Source: Acidobacteriota bacterium (GTDB lineage: Bacteria > Acidobacteriota > Blastocatellia > Pyrinomonadales > Pyrinomonadaceae). From it: a stretch of DNA of 64,000 nt. Shown here piece after piece: positions 14,540 through 23,024 of the stretch (its first letter is position 1; each line of letters opens with the position of its first letter). The stretch is from the NCBI GenBank assembly GCA_019639155.1, contig JAHBSJ010000004.1, forward strand, positions 213,813 through 277,812, written 5' to 3'. The position numbers and the translations under genes are program-made. The notes under the pieces are model-generated. The model did no database searches and had not been told where the DNA came from. It worked only from the letters and a program-made list of their open reading frames with translations.

Positions 14540-16039
14540 ATGAAAATTACTGGTATCTCGAGCGGGTTTTCCGAAGCAAATGCGGAAGCACTGGTTGCGG
14601 CTGTTTACAAGGATGAAAAAGCTTCGTCAGCCGATCTAAAGGCATTGGACAAATTGACGGGCGGGCTGGTCGCCGACCTTTTCGCGAACGAAGATTTCAA
14701 AGGCAAATCGGGCGACACTGCATTGATCCGATTCACGCCGAAAGGCGGAATGAAGGCGAGCCGCCTTCTGCTGGTCGGTGTCGGCGAAAAGAAGGACTAC
14801 AAAGTTCCGGCGGTCGCTACACTTTCCGGCACTGCGACGCGGTTTCTGCGTAAACGCGGCATCAAGAGCTTTGCCCTCGACGCCAGGATCAGCGGCGATG
14901 CGGTCACCGTTTCTCAGTACGCTGCACAGGGCATGATCACGAGCCAGTTCGAGCTCGACAAATATAAGACCAAGGATCGGTCGACGAACCAGGTAACTGC
15001 CGGTGTCATTTATATCTCCGGCGCAAAACCCGCTGATCTGAAGAACGGCATAAACCGCGGCCGTGTAATCGGCGATTCAATGAACTTCACCCGCGATCTG
15101 GCCAATGAACCGCCCAATATCCTTCACCCGACCGAAATGGCGAAACGAGCTCAGGCGATGGCGAAAGAGGCGGGTCTTAAGTGCGAGGTTTTGACCGAAG
15201 CTCAAATGGAAAAAATGGGCATGGGCTCGATCCTCAGCGTGACCAAAGGCACGACGCAGCCCGCGAAGATGATCGTCCTGCGATACACGCCGGCCAAGAG
15301 CACGGCAAAGAACAACGAGATGCTCGCGCTTGTAGGAAAGGCTGTGACCTTTGATACCGGCGGTATTTCGCTCAAGCCCGGCCCGGGCATGGAAGCGATG
15401 AAATACGACATGTCCGGCGGCGCGACCGTTATGGGCACGATGCGGGCCATCGGGCTGCTCAAACCTTCAGTTCCGGTCATAGGCGTTATCGGAGCGGTAG
15501 AGAACATGCCTGACGGCGGAGCGTCGCGTCCGGCGGACGTCGTGACCGCAATGAACGGCAAGACCATTGAGATACTCAACACCGACGCCGAAGGCCGTCT
15601 CGTACTTGCGGACGCGGTCGCCTACGCCGAAAAGCAGGGAGCTACACGCATCGTCGATATGGCGACGCTCACCGGTGCGGTCATCATCGCTCTCGGCGGA
15701 TACAACACGGGCGTCATGGGCAACGATCAGGGCCTGATGGACGAGATCATTGCATGCGGCAAGCAAACTGGCGAAGGCTTTTGGCAGCTTCCCGTCGGTC
15801 CCGAATACAGTAAGGACATCAAGTCCGATATCGCCGACATTAAGAACATCGGCCCCGCCGGAAAGGCCGGCACCATCATGGGTGCGGTCTTTATTCAGGA
15901 GTTCATCGACAAGGCGAAGTGGGCTCACCTCGACATTGCCGGTACTGCGTGGAACGACAGTGTCCGCCCGTTCCAGGCAAAAGGCCCAACAGGTGTCGCG
16001 ATACGTTCGCTGCTTGAATTGGTCGAAAGATCGCAATAA
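14540..16039 (+). CDS. pepA: Cytosol (leucyl) aminopeptidase, M17 family
   Basis: Two-metal aminopeptidase that releases N-terminal residues from peptides. It has 499 aa, hexamer-forming family length. The metal and catalytic region is intact: VGKAVTFDTGGISLKPG, MKYDMSGGATVMGTM, and the family signature NTDAEGRL near residues 346-353, followed by VLADAVAYAE. ATG 14540 is preceded by GAGG at 14531-14534; a GTG at 14534 overlaps that site and is unlikely to be the start. E. coli PepA also binds DNA, but nothing here shows that. Confidence 0.95.
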   Translation: MKITGISSGFSEANAEALVAAVYKDEKASSADLKALDKLTGGLVADLFANEDFKGKSGDTALIRFTPKGGMKASRLLLVGVGEKKDYKVPAVATLSGTATRFLRKRGIKSFALDARISGDAVTVSQYAAQGMITSQFELDKYKTKDRSTNQVTAGVIYISGAKPADLKNGINRGRVIGDSMNFTRDLANEPPNILHPTEMAKRAQAMAKEAGLKCEVLTEAQMEKMGMGSILSVTKGTTQPAKMIVLRYTPAKSTAKNNEMLALVGKAVTFDTGGISLKPGPGMEAMKYDMSGGATVMGTMRAIGLLKPSVPVIGVIGAVENMPDGGASRPADVVTAMNGKTIEILNTDAEGRLVLADAVAYAEKQGATRIVDMATLTGAVIIALGGYNTGVMGNDQGLMDEIIACGKQTGEGFWQLPVGPEYSKDIKSDIADIKNIGPAGKAGTIMGAVFIQEFIDKAKWAHLDIAGTAWNDSVRPFQAKGPTGVAIRSLLELVERSQ

Positions 16040-16055
16040 AGATCGAGGTAAAACT

Positions 16056-16640
16056 ATGTCCCCCCTACTCAATAGTTTGTTTTTCGGCAAAGACGCTAAA
16101 GCGAGCGGTGTTTTCGCTATTGCCATCGTCGCGCTTATCGCGTTGGGCTGCACTTGCGGCAAAAATTTCGACCTCGACAATCTCGCGAGCGAAACTAACA
16201 CGTCAAAGTCCGCCGACACGCCGTCTGATGCGAACAAGACCGAACCAGCCGACGATGCCGTGCCGTCCAAAGACGTCGTTGAGGGCCTCGTGAAGGACAC
16301 GATCGCTGATTTCGCCGATGCCGTCAACAGCGGTGATTTCTCCGAACTGCATGATAGTGCGTCGCAGGATTTCCAGAGTTCGTACACCGTCGATGAGATG
16401 GCAACTGCGTTCAAATCCTACACAGACAAGAAATCGGTCGTCGTCCCGATCCTCAAAAAGGTCGCGAATACCGATGCGAAATTCACGACCGAGCCTTCGA
16501 TCCGCAAGGAGAAAGGCCTGAGCATCCTGATGGCGGAAGGTGAGTTCCCGACGAAACCGTACAAGGTGCGTTACGATTACGAATACGTGATGCGTGACGG
16601 CGAGTGGAAACTGCTGAAGCTTGTAATCAATATTCCGTAG
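16056..16640 (+). CDS. Lipoprotein with C-terminal NTF2-like domain, function unknown
   Basis: A 194-aa predicted lipoprotein. A hydrophobic signal (VFAIAIVALIALGC) ends in a lipobox at the first Cys of CTCG. A Thr/Ser/Asp-rich spacer of about 40 residues follows, then a compact domain with repeated aromatic strands and a YDYEYVMRDGEWKLLKLVI end, in the style of DUF4878/NTF2-like proteins. The start ATG 16056 has GAGGT 7 nt upstream and lies 16 bp after pepA, so it is probably co-transcribed. A terminator follows at 16652-16677. Confidence 0.8.
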   Translation: MSPLLNSLFFGKDAKASGVFAIAIVALIALGCTCGKNFDLDNLASETNTSKSADTPSDANKTEPADDAVPSKDVVEGLVKDTIADFADAVNSGDFSELHDSASQDFQSSYTVDEMATAFKSYTDKKSVVVPILKKVANTDAKFTTEPSIRKEKGLSILMAEGEFPTKPYKVRYDYEYVMRDGEWKLLKLVINIP

Positions 16641-16651
16641 CGATCCGTCAG

Positions 16652-16677
16652 AACCGCCTGCGTCAGCGGGCGGTTTT
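16652..16677 (+). terminator. Rho-independent terminator after the lipoprotein gene
   Basis: AACCGCCTGC (16652-16661) pairs with GCGGGCGGTT (16666-16675) around GTCA, with T continuing to 16677. A related inverse copy of the flanking text, CGGTTCTGAC at 16730-16739, lies just before sucC. Confidence 0.8.
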
Positions 16678-16742
16678 GCCATTTGCGGTATTTTAATTTT
16701 TTTATCAACACTCCGCCTGCTTACGCAGACGGTTCTGACCTT

Positions 16743-17903
16743 ATGAAGATCCACGAATACCAAGGCAAGGCCATCTTGAAAGATTTTGGCGTTCCCGTTC
16801 CCCGCGGCATTGTCGCGACAACTCCCGAAGAGGCTGAGGCTGCAGCTCGCGAACTCGGCACCGACGTTGTCGTCGTCAAAGCGCAGATACACGCCGGCGG
16901 CCGCGGCAAAGGCGGCGGCGTCAAGCTCGCTAAATCGCCTGAGGAAGCAAAGCAGCTCGCCTCCGAGATCCTCGGAATGCAGCTCGTCACACACCAGACG
17001 GGCCCCGAAGGCCAAAAGGTGCAGACCTTGCTGATCGAAGAAGGCCTGCCGATCGACCGTGAATTCTATCTTGGCATCACGCTTGACCGCGTCACAGGCC
17101 GCAACGTCTTTATGGCGTCGTCCGCCGGCGGCATGGACATCGAAAAGGTCGCTGAAGAAACGCCGCATCTCATATTGAAAGAGACCATCGATCCTGCGGT
17201 CGGCCTGCGGGGGTTTCAGGCACGCAAACTCGCGTTCGGCCTAGGCATCCCGAACGAGCTCATCAATCAGGCCGCTTCATTCATGACAAAGCTGTACGAA
17301 GCTTACGAGAAGATCGACGCCAACCTGGTCGAGATCAATCCCTTCCTGCTCACCAAAGACAGCCGGCTGATCGCCCTCGACGCCAAGGTCACGTTTGACG
17401 ACAACGCGATGTTCCGTCACAAGGACTACGCCGAGCTTCGCGACCTTGCGGAAGAAGAACCGCTGGAGATCGAGGCATCGAAATACGACCTTAACTATAT
17501 CAAGCTCGACGGCAACATCGGCTGTATGGTCAACGGTGCCGGCCTCGCGATGGCAACGATGGACATCATCAAACTTGCCGGCGGCGAGCCTGCGAACTTT
17601 CTCGACGTCGGCGGCGGTGCTTCGCAGGAGCGCGTCGAACAGGCGTTCAAGATACTGCTTGCTGACGAAAATGTGAAAGCGGTATTGATCAACATATTCG
17701 GCGGCATCGTCCGCTGCGATATGGTCGCTTCAGGCGTCGTCGCCGCTGCAAAGAACCTCGGCGTCTCAATACCTATCGTGGCCAGACTGGAAGGAACCAA
17801 CGTTGAAGCCGGACGCGAGATACTTGCGAATTCAGGCATCGGGATCATCCCTGCAACCGGCATGAACGACGCCGCAGAAAGGGTGGTCGCCGCCGCTGCG
17901 TAA
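16743..17903 (+). CDS. sucC: Succinate-CoA ligase, beta subunit (ADP-forming type)
   Basis: TCA-cycle enzyme subunit that binds nucleotide and joins with SucD to interconvert succinyl-CoA and succinate with substrate-level phosphorylation. It has 386 aa, the usual length. The ATP-grasp start [20 protein letters not shown] is intact, as are [25 protein letters not shown] and the C-terminal ligase domain [18 protein letters not shown] and [11 protein letters not shown]. sucD is not adjacent; a terminator follows at 17934-17959, so the partner must lie elsewhere. Confidence 0.96.
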   Translation: MKIHEYQGKAILKDFGVPVPRGIVATTPEEAEAAARELGTDVVVVKAQIHAGGRGKGGGVKLAKSPEEAKQLASEILGMQLVTHQTGPEGQKVQTLLIEEGLPIDREFYLGITLDRVTGRNVFMASSAGGMDIEKVAEETPHLILKETIDPAVGLRGFQARKLAFGLGIPNELINQAASFMTKLYEAYEKIDANLVEINPFLLTKDSRLIALDAKVTFDDNAMFRHKDYAELRDLAEEEPLEIEASKYDLNYIKLDGNIGCMVNGAGLAMATMDIIKLAGGEPANFLDVGGGASQERVEQAFKILLADENVKAVLINIFGGIVRCDMVASGVVAAAKNLGVSIPIVARLEGTNVEAGREILANSGIGIIPATGMNDAAERVVAAAA

Positions 17904-17933
17904 GACATTACCGCACTCAGTCCGACAGAATTA

Positions 17934-17959
17934 CCCCGCTCTTAGCGAGCGGGGTTTTT
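17934..17959 (+). terminator. Rho-independent terminator after sucC
   Basis: CCCCGCTC (17934-17941) and GAGCGGGG (17947-17954) form a perfect 8-bp stem with a 5-nt loop, followed by TTTTT. Confidence 0.93.
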
Positions 17960-17970
17960 GCTGAAAAACC

Positions 17971-18139
17971 AAGTTGCAGAAGCCCGCGCGTTAGTAAGGG
18001 CGATATCCGGAGCGTGGTCTTACGGAAAGAACACGGGTAGCAGATGCTTGCGGTTCTTTCGTTGGTGCCGGCCGTTCGCTATCGCCCTTGCTGACGCGCG
18101 GGCTCGTGCAACTTTGGCAGGCAAGGCTGCCTGCGGTCC
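17971..18139. repeat. Palindromic dispersed repeat, copy 1 (MITE- or BIME-like)
   Basis: Terminal inverted repeats of about 34 bp bound this element: AAGTTGCA-GA-AGCCCGCGCG from 17971, continuing to 18005, is mirrored at 18080-18114 with about four mismatches. Inner arms GAAAGAAC and GTTCTTTC also pair, so the unit folds as one long hairpin. A second palindrome GCAGGCA-AGGC-TGCCTGC follows at 18117-18134. The same order of parts recurs inverted at 63827-63996. No open reading frame is evident inside. Confidence 0.85.
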
Positions 18140-18196
18140 GGCGTTCAACCACCCTCTACCGCAGGTGGTACTGACATTTTGTCGGTGGGCTGATCG

Positions 18197-18718
18197 TCAC
18201 CAGCCCATTCTCTCTCGCAGTGCAGTGATGTGGGCGTTGTGATGCTGCGAATGCCAGGCGTAGAGTGCTAGGGCGGCCTCAAGTTTCCAGACGCCCGTTT
18301 CGGGGTGGACGAATTCGCGTTGGAAGTCGGTGTCCGTCATTGAGCGCAGCAATGCTGCCCAGCGTCCGTGCAGTCCTTCTATGATCTTCAGCGAAACATC
18401 GACGGGCAGCTTGCTGTCGGCCAGTTCCGCCCAGAGGTCTTCGTGATAAGGCTTTATCGTAGGAGAATCTTCCGTCAAAGCCAATTTGAAGCGGCTATAA
18501 GCGTTCGCATGGCTGTCGGCGATGTGGTGAACCGTCTGCCGGACTGTCCAGCCGCCCTCGCGATACGGTGTGTCGAGCTGCACGTCGTCGAGCCCGGAAA
18601 CAGCCGCGGCCAGATTCGCCGACAGTTCCTCAATGACCGAGATGCGGCCGTTGCGGGCTTCGACGGAGTGATCGAAACCATGCTCAAATTCGCCTATAGG
18701 AAATCGCAGATCGTCCAT
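18197..18718 (-). CDS. DinB/YfiT-family putative metal-dependent protein
   Basis: A 173-aa four-helix-bundle protein of the DinB/YfiT superfamily, which includes bacillithiol- or mycothiol-dependent transferases and related metal-binding enzymes. The three-His metal site is visible: VHHIADSH near residues 63-70 and WHSQHHNAH near residues 153-163. The N-terminus (DDLRFPIGEFE) and GGWTVRQTVHHIADSH closely follow the YfiT pattern. It lies 6 bp downstream of dnaB on the same strand. Reaction and thiol cofactor are unknown here. Confidence 0.82.
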   Translation of the reverse strand: MDDLRFPIGEFEHGFDHSVEARNGRISVIEELSANLAAAVSGLDDVQLDTPYREGGWTVRQTVHHIADSHANAYSRFKLALTEDSPTIKPYHEDLWAELADSKLPVDVSLKIIEGLHGRWAALLRSMTDTDFQREFVHPETGVWKLEAALALYAWHSQHHNAHITALRERMGW

Positions 18719-18724
18719 TTCTTA

Positions 18725-20086
18725 CTAACCTCTATATAGGTCCTCGAACCGTGTGAAATCTTTCAGGAACGCCATCTTGATGTCGCCCGTCGGGCCGTTA
18801 CGCTGTTTAGCGATTATCAATTCCGCCTGTCCCTGATTTTCTTCTGAATGTTGGTAATAGTCTTCCCGATAGATGAAAGCTACAATATCGGCGTCCTGTT
18901 CGATGCTGCCTGAGTCACGAAGGTCCGACATGACCGGTCGCGGCGGATTGCGCGCCTCGGGAGCACGCGACAACTGCGACAATGCCACGACCGGAACGTC
19001 CAACTCCTTCGCAAGAGCCTTCAATTCACGCGAGATCTGGGAAACTTCCTGCTGACGCGATTCGACCCGCCTGTTCGATCCCATCAATTGAAGATAGTCC
19101 ACTACAACAAGGTCGAGAGCCTTCTGCTCGGCAGCAAGACGGCGGCATTTCGCCCGCATTTCCAGAACAGAAATCCCCGGCGAATCATCGATATGAATAT
19201 TCGCCCGCGAAAGGCTGCCGACCGCGACGCCGAGACGCTCGATCTCAGCCGTCATCAGCCGTCCCGTGCGGAAACGCTGTGCGTTAATGCGGGCCTCGCT
19301 CGCAAGCATACGGGTGACGAGCGATTCGCGCGACATTTCAAGCGAGAAAATAGCAACGACCGCACCGGTTCGGAGCGCCGCGTTTTGTGCGACGTTTAAA
19401 CAAAATGCCGTTTTTCCCATCGACGGGCGGCCCGCAACGATTATAAGATCGCTGCGCTGCAGCCCCGAGGTCATATCGTCAAGGTCGCGAAAGCCCGTTG
19501 AAAGGCCCGTCAAGGCGTTCGGGTCGCCGGCAGAGCGTTCCTTGATATTCTCGAAGACCTTCTTGATCGTGGTTTCTATATCAACAAAACTCTGGTTGGT
19601 ACGGCCTTCGGCGATATTAAAGATCGCCTGTTCTGCGCGGTCAAGGATGATGTCGGTTTCGTGATCCTGCTCCAATGCCTCGCTGGTGATGCTGTTGCAG
19701 GCGCGGATAAGGCTGCGAAGGACGGATTTTTCGCGGACGACGCGGACGTATTCGTCGATATTGGTCGCGTGCGGCACGCCGAGCGTCAGATTCGATATTG
19801 CTGAGACGCCGCCGATCGTATCGAGCATTCCCTCTTTGCGGAGTTCTTCGCCGATCAAGATCGGGTCGATGGCACGTCCGTGTTCAAAGAGGGAGATCAT
19901 CGATGAAAACACCTGACGATTAAGCGGCAGATAGAAATCGTCCGGCTTTAGCTGCTCAAGTGCTTGGGAAAGAAGTCCATTGTCGAGTAGGATCGCCCCC
20001 AAAATGACGCGTTCGCCGTCCTCGCTCGACGGCAAAGGCCTTTCCAGATACTGTTCGTTGAGGTTGCTGTTAAGCATTCTGGCCAT
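18725..20086 (-). CDS. dnaB: Replicative DNA helicase
   Basis: Hexameric 5'-3' helicase of the replication fork. It has 453 aa, normal length. The N-terminal collar PPSSEDGE..VLGAILLDNG-like segment, Walker A (AGRPSMGKTAF, near residue 217), Walker B LDLVVVDYLQLM, and the C-terminal VPVVALSQLSRAPE and MSDLRDSGSIEQDADIV segments are all intact. No intein is present. It lies downstream of the rpsF-rpsR-rplI cluster, as in many bacteria, but a terminator at 20155-20185 separates them. Confidence 0.96.
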   Translation of the reverse strand: MARMLNSNLNEQYLERPLPSSEDGERVILGAILLDNGLLSQALEQLKPDDFYLPLNRQVFSSMISLFEHGRAIDPILIGEELRKEGMLDTIGGVSAISNLTLGVPHATNIDEYVRVVREKSVLRSLIRACNSITSEALEQDHETDIILDRAEQAIFNIAEGRTNQSFVDIETTIKKVFENIKERSAGDPNALTGLSTGFRDLDDMTSGLQRSDLIIVAGRPSMGKTAFCLNVAQNAALRTGAVVAIFSLEMSRESLVTRMLASEARINAQRFRTGRLMTAEIERLGVAVGSLSRANIHIDDSPGISVLEMRAKCRRLAAEQKALDLVVVDYLQLMGSNRRVESRQQEVSQISRELKALAKELDVPVVALSQLSRAPEARNPPRPVMSDLRDSGSIEQDADIVAFIYREDYYQHSEENQGQAELIIAKQRNGPTGDIKMAFLKDFTRFEDLYRG

Positions 20087-20154
20087 AGAGATACCAGCCC
20101 AAAATGGCGGGGCAAGACGCCGAAACGGGACGGGAGTTCCCAGTTCTAGAGAGT

Positions 20155-20185
20155 AAAAAAGACCGCAAAATGAGAATTTGCAGTC
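20155..20185 (-). terminator. Rho-independent terminator of the rpsF-rpsR-rplI cluster
   Basis: Read on the minus strand, GACTGCAAA (20185-20177) pairs with TTTGCGGTC (20169-20161) with one G-U pair, followed by TTTTTT (20160-20155). It lies 100 bp past the rplI stop and before dnaB. Confidence 0.85.
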
Positions 20186-20284
20186 TCTTATATTACGCGC
20201 GTGTTAAGCGGTATTTCAAAGCCGGTTCTCGGATTGTCCGTAAGGCTTTTCTTTGCCTATATTTGGCACAAAAAACGAGAGAAA

Positions 20285-20908
20285 CTAGCCCTCGGCTTCC
20301 CCTTCTGCAGGCGCGTCAGCAGCCGATTCCTCGGTTGCCGGAGCCTCTTCAGCGAGCGTTTCCTCAGCTGCCGGTGCTGCAGCTTCAACGGCCCCGGCTA
20401 TCGGCTCTTTTTCGGTCTTTTTCGCCTTTTTCTCTTCCTTTTCGGGCATTTCGCCGCCTTCGCCCGTTACGGTAACGGGAATGGTCAGCGAAACTTCACG
20501 GTGCAGTTTGACCGTGACGGTGTATTCGCCGGTTTCCTTGATCGCGTCGCGAAGGTTAACACGCTTGCGGTCGATCTCGTAGCCTTTGGCCTTAAGTGCG
20601 TCCGCAATGTCCATCGAGGTGACCGAGCCGAACAGAGTGCCGTGTTCGCCCGCTTTGCGCTCGAAGGTAAGCGTGATGCTTTCCATCTGCTCGCGCTGTG
20701 CGTCCGCGGTAGCCTTTTCGACCGCCGCCTTCTTGAGCAGAGCCGCACGCTCCTGTTCGATCTGCTTTACGTTTCCTTTGGTCGCAAGCGTCGCCAGCCC
20801 TTTCGGCAGCAGATAATTGCGTGCATAGCCCGCCTTGACCTTAACGATCTCGCCGCGTCCGCCGACGTGGTCCAGATCTTCTCTCAAAAGTATCGTTGTA
20901 GTTGCCAT
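20285..20908 (-). CDS. rplI: 50S ribosomal protein L9 with acidic C-terminal extension
   Basis: Large-subunit protein with two domains joined by a long helix. The N-domain (REDLDHVGGRGEIVKVKAGYARNYLLP, seen in parts) and C-domain (TLFGSVTSMDIADALKAKG) are canonical up to about residue 150. A tail of about 55 residues, rich in Lys/Glu then Ala/Glu (APAAEETLAEEAPATEESAA), extends the protein to 207 aa against the usual 149. AGAGGATATC before the ATG supplies the ribosome binding site. It is last of the S6-S18-L9 cluster. Confidence 0.95.
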   Translation of the reverse strand: MATTTILLREDLDHVGGRGEIVKVKAGYARNYLLPKGLATLATKGNVKQIEQERAALLKKAAVEKATADAQREQMESITLTFERKAGEHGTLFGSVTSMDIADALKAKGYEIDRKRVNLRDAIKETGEYTVTVKLHREVSLTIPVTVTGEGGEMPEKEEKKAKKTEKEPIAGAVEAAAPAAEETLAEEAPATEESAADAPAEGEAEG

Positions 20909-20964
20909 GATATCCTCTTTTTCCGGCGCTGTGGCCGGATGAAATCCGCACGATGCGGCGAAAA

Positions 20965-21246
20965 TTAGTCTGCTACGAACGGCAGCAACGCCATCGAACG
21001 CGCACGCTTGATGGCCTTAGCCAAACGACGCTGATCGCGAGCCGTAATGCCCGATATGCGGCGCGGCATTATCTTTCCGCGTTCCGGGATGAACTGCTTC
21101 AGCAGATCGACATCTTTCCAATCGATGTAATCCGGCACGGCAAGCCGCGGACGGCGGCGCTGATATCGCCGCGGGCGATCGCCGATGACCTCTTCGTCCA
21201 AGCCAAGGTCTTTGTCGTTCAATATATCCAATTCTTTTTCTGCCAT
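20965..21246 (-). CDS. rpsR: 30S ribosomal protein S18
   Basis: Small-subunit protein that pairs with S6 on the platform. It has 93 aa, slightly long because of an acidic N-terminus ([17 protein letters not shown]). The core [19 protein letters not shown] and [20 protein letters not shown] are canonical. It lacks the zinc-binding Cys set found in some S18 paralogs. AGGAG precedes the ATG by 7 nt. It sits between rpsF and rplI. Confidence 0.96.
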   Translation of the reverse strand: MAEKELDILNDKDLGLDEEVIGDRPRRYQRRRPRLAVPDYIDWKDVDLLKQFIPERGKIMPRRISGITARDQRRLAKAIKRARSMALLPFVAD

Positions 21247-21273
21247 TATCTTTCTCCTGTGAGCGTTCCGCCG

Positions 21274-21681
21274 TTAGGCTTCCGCAGTCGCCTCCGGTGC
21301 CGCATTTTCTTCAGCCGTCGGCCGGAATGATGCTCGTTTCGCCGAACGTGCCTCGCGCTTTGTGCGGCGCTTGTCAGCCGTTTTTCGCTCTTCGTCAACG
21401 CGGACGGTGATGTAGCGCATGATCATATCGTTGACCCGCATACGGCGTTCGAGCTCGGCGATCTCCTGTCCCGAACCGGTGATCTCGAAAAGCACATAGT
21501 GGCCTTCGGTCTTCTTCTGGATCGGATAAGCAAGATTCCGCAGACCCATGTCGTCCATATTGACGACCTCGCCGCCCTCTTTCTTGATCAGTTTGCCGAC
21601 CGCGTCATTCAGCTTGCCGATCTTTTCGGCAGGCGTTTCCGGATCGACGATGTACATTACTTCGTATGTTCTGGTTGCCAT
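21274..21681 (-). CDS. rpsF: 30S ribosomal protein S6
   Basis: Small-subunit protein that binds S18. It has 135 aa. The ferredoxin-like core RTYEVMYIVDPETPAEKI, EVVNMDDMGLRNLAYPIQKK and EGHYVLFEITG is standard. After residue 100 a basic stretch (KRRTKREARSAKRA) leads into a short acidic Ala/Glu tail (EENAAPEATAEA), again longer than in E. coli without modification. AAGGAG precedes the ATG. It is first of the S6-S18-L9 cluster. Confidence 0.95.
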   Translation of the reverse strand: MATRTYEVMYIVDPETPAEKIGKLNDAVGKLIKKEGGEVVNMDDMGLRNLAYPIQKKTEGHYVLFEITGSGQEIAELERRMRVNDMIMRYITVRVDEERKTADKRRTKREARSAKRASFRPTAEENAAPEATAEA

Positions 21682-21741
21682 TTATTTCACTATCTCCTTC
21701 TGGATGAACAACTTCGCATCTATCGTGCGAAGTAAGGAACT

Positions 21742-22329
21742 CTATTCATTCTCTGTTGACGCGGGCGATGTGTTCCATTTCGCCATCGCCGCATCCAATC
21801 CTTTCAATATCACGTCCTCGACCGCATCCGCAGCACTTGCGAGCATCTTACCAAGCAGCATTTCTTCGCTGCTTGAGAATCTCTCAAGTACGAACCGCGA
21901 CGCGTCAGCGACCGGATGTTCCGGTCCTATGCCGATGCGGAGCCGTTTGAACTCCTGCGTCCTGAGGTTGTCAATTATCGACCGTAGGCCGTTCTGCCCG
22001 CCGTGAGAACCTTTACCGCGAAGCCTCAGCGTTCCGTACGGAATTGCGAGGTCATCGGATATCACGATCAAGTTGTCAACCGACCTGTTCTCGCCTGCGG
22101 CGAGGCATTTGACCGCCTCTCCGCTGAGGTTCATGAAGGTCTGCGGCTTTGCAAGTTCGACGACCGTTTCGCCGATCCTGCCGCGGCCTGACAGCGATCT
22201 GCATTCAGAACGCTTGACCGGCACATTCATTCTCTCGGCGAGAAGGTCTATGACCATGAAACCGAGATTGTGCCTTGTCCGGGAATACCGGTCGCCCGGA
22301 TTACCCAAGCCGACTACGAGCCAATGCAC
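21742..22329 (-). CDS. pth: Peptidyl-tRNA hydrolase
   Basis: Frees tRNAs from dropped-off peptidyl-tRNA. It has 195 aa with the conserved VGLGNPGDRYSRTRHNLGFM (catalytic His in TRHN), KPQTFMNLSGEAV and DDLAIPYGTLRLRGKGSHGG with its following NGLRSI. The start is GTG at 22327-22329, as no ATG fits; only a weak ribosome binding site is seen. It lies 18 bp downstream of rplY, so the usual prs-rplY-pth order is kept and translation may be coupled. Confidence 0.95.
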   Translation of the reverse strand: MHWLVVGLGNPGDRYSRTRHNLGFMVIDLLAERMNVPVKRSECRSLSGRGRIGETVVELAKPQTFMNLSGEAVKCLAAGENRSVDNLIVISDDLAIPYGTLRLRGKGSHGGQNGLRSIIDNLRTQEFKRLRIGIGPEHPVADASRFVLERFSSSEEMLLGKMLASAADAVEDVILKGLDAAMAKWNTSPASTENE

Positions 22330-22347
22330 GCGGACTCAAGCGGCGAA

Positions 22348-23007
22348 CTATTCGCCGCCCTCCGTTTCCTCACCTGCGGGTGCCGATTCTTCGCCGGCCA
22401 CCTCAGGCTGCGCTCCCTCTTCGACCTGCGGCTCGAGCTCGGGCTCTTTGACCATCGTGACCGCGGCGACGAGCGTGTCGCCCGGGGCGTGAATCTCGAT
22501 GCCGGCATCCACTTTCAGGTCGGAAACGTGCAGCGAATCGCCAACACCGAGTTCCGAAACATCAATGATGATCGCATCGGGAGCCTTTGCCGGTTCGCAA
22601 AGTATCTTGACCTCGCGAAGCTGCTGTTCGAGCAATCCGCCGTCCATTTTCACCCCGACAGGGTCGCCTTCCAGGTGAATGGGTACGGTCATTTCGATCT
22701 TTTCGCCCTTGACGAGGCGTCGCAGATCGGCGTGCATCAAACGCCCTTTCAGTGCGTGAATCTGACGATCCTGAAAGATGACGTCCGTTGTCTCTTCACC
22801 TGCGATCTCAAGCGAGAATACAGTATTCGCACCCGAATCAGACCTCAACACAGCAGCCAGATCAGCCAACTCCGCCGAGATGGAGACGCTGCCGCCTTTG
22901 CCGCCGTAGACGATCGCGGGGATCTTGCCTGCCGCACGCATGCGGCGCGCCTCATTCTTTCCGCGCGAATCACGTTTTTCTGCCTTGATTACAAACTTTT
23001 CTGCCAT
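22348..23007 (-). CDS. rplY: 50S ribosomal protein L25/TL5 (CTC family)
   Basis: 5S rRNA-binding protein of the long general-stress (CTC/TL5) type. It has 219 aa with the L25 domain (KRDSRGKNEARRMRAAGKIP, VVYGG-like VYGGKGG) and the C-terminal TL5 beta domain (VDGGLLEQQLREVKILC, IDVSELGVGDSLHVSDL). The end is an acidic tail of about 40 residues (EPQVEEGAQPEVAGEESAPA). GGAGGAAT precedes the ATG. It lies between prs and pth. Confidence 0.95.
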   Translation of the reverse strand: MAEKFVIKAEKRDSRGKNEARRMRAAGKIPAIVYGGKGGSVSISAELADLAAVLRSDSGANTVFSLEIAGEETTDVIFQDRQIHALKGRLMHADLRRLVKGEKIEMTVPIHLEGDPVGVKMDGGLLEQQLREVKILCEPAKAPDAIIIDVSELGVGDSLHVSDLKVDAGIEIHAPGDTLVAAVTMVKEPELEPQVEEGAQPEVAGEESAPAGEETEGGE

Positions 23008-23024
23008 AAAAATTCCTCCGAGCG

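Noticed and set aside
15467..16414. 315-codon minus-strand open frame over pepA and the lipoprotein gene
   Set aside because: It is antisense to two well-supported genes and has no recognisable protein features; such mirror frames are common in GC-rich DNA.
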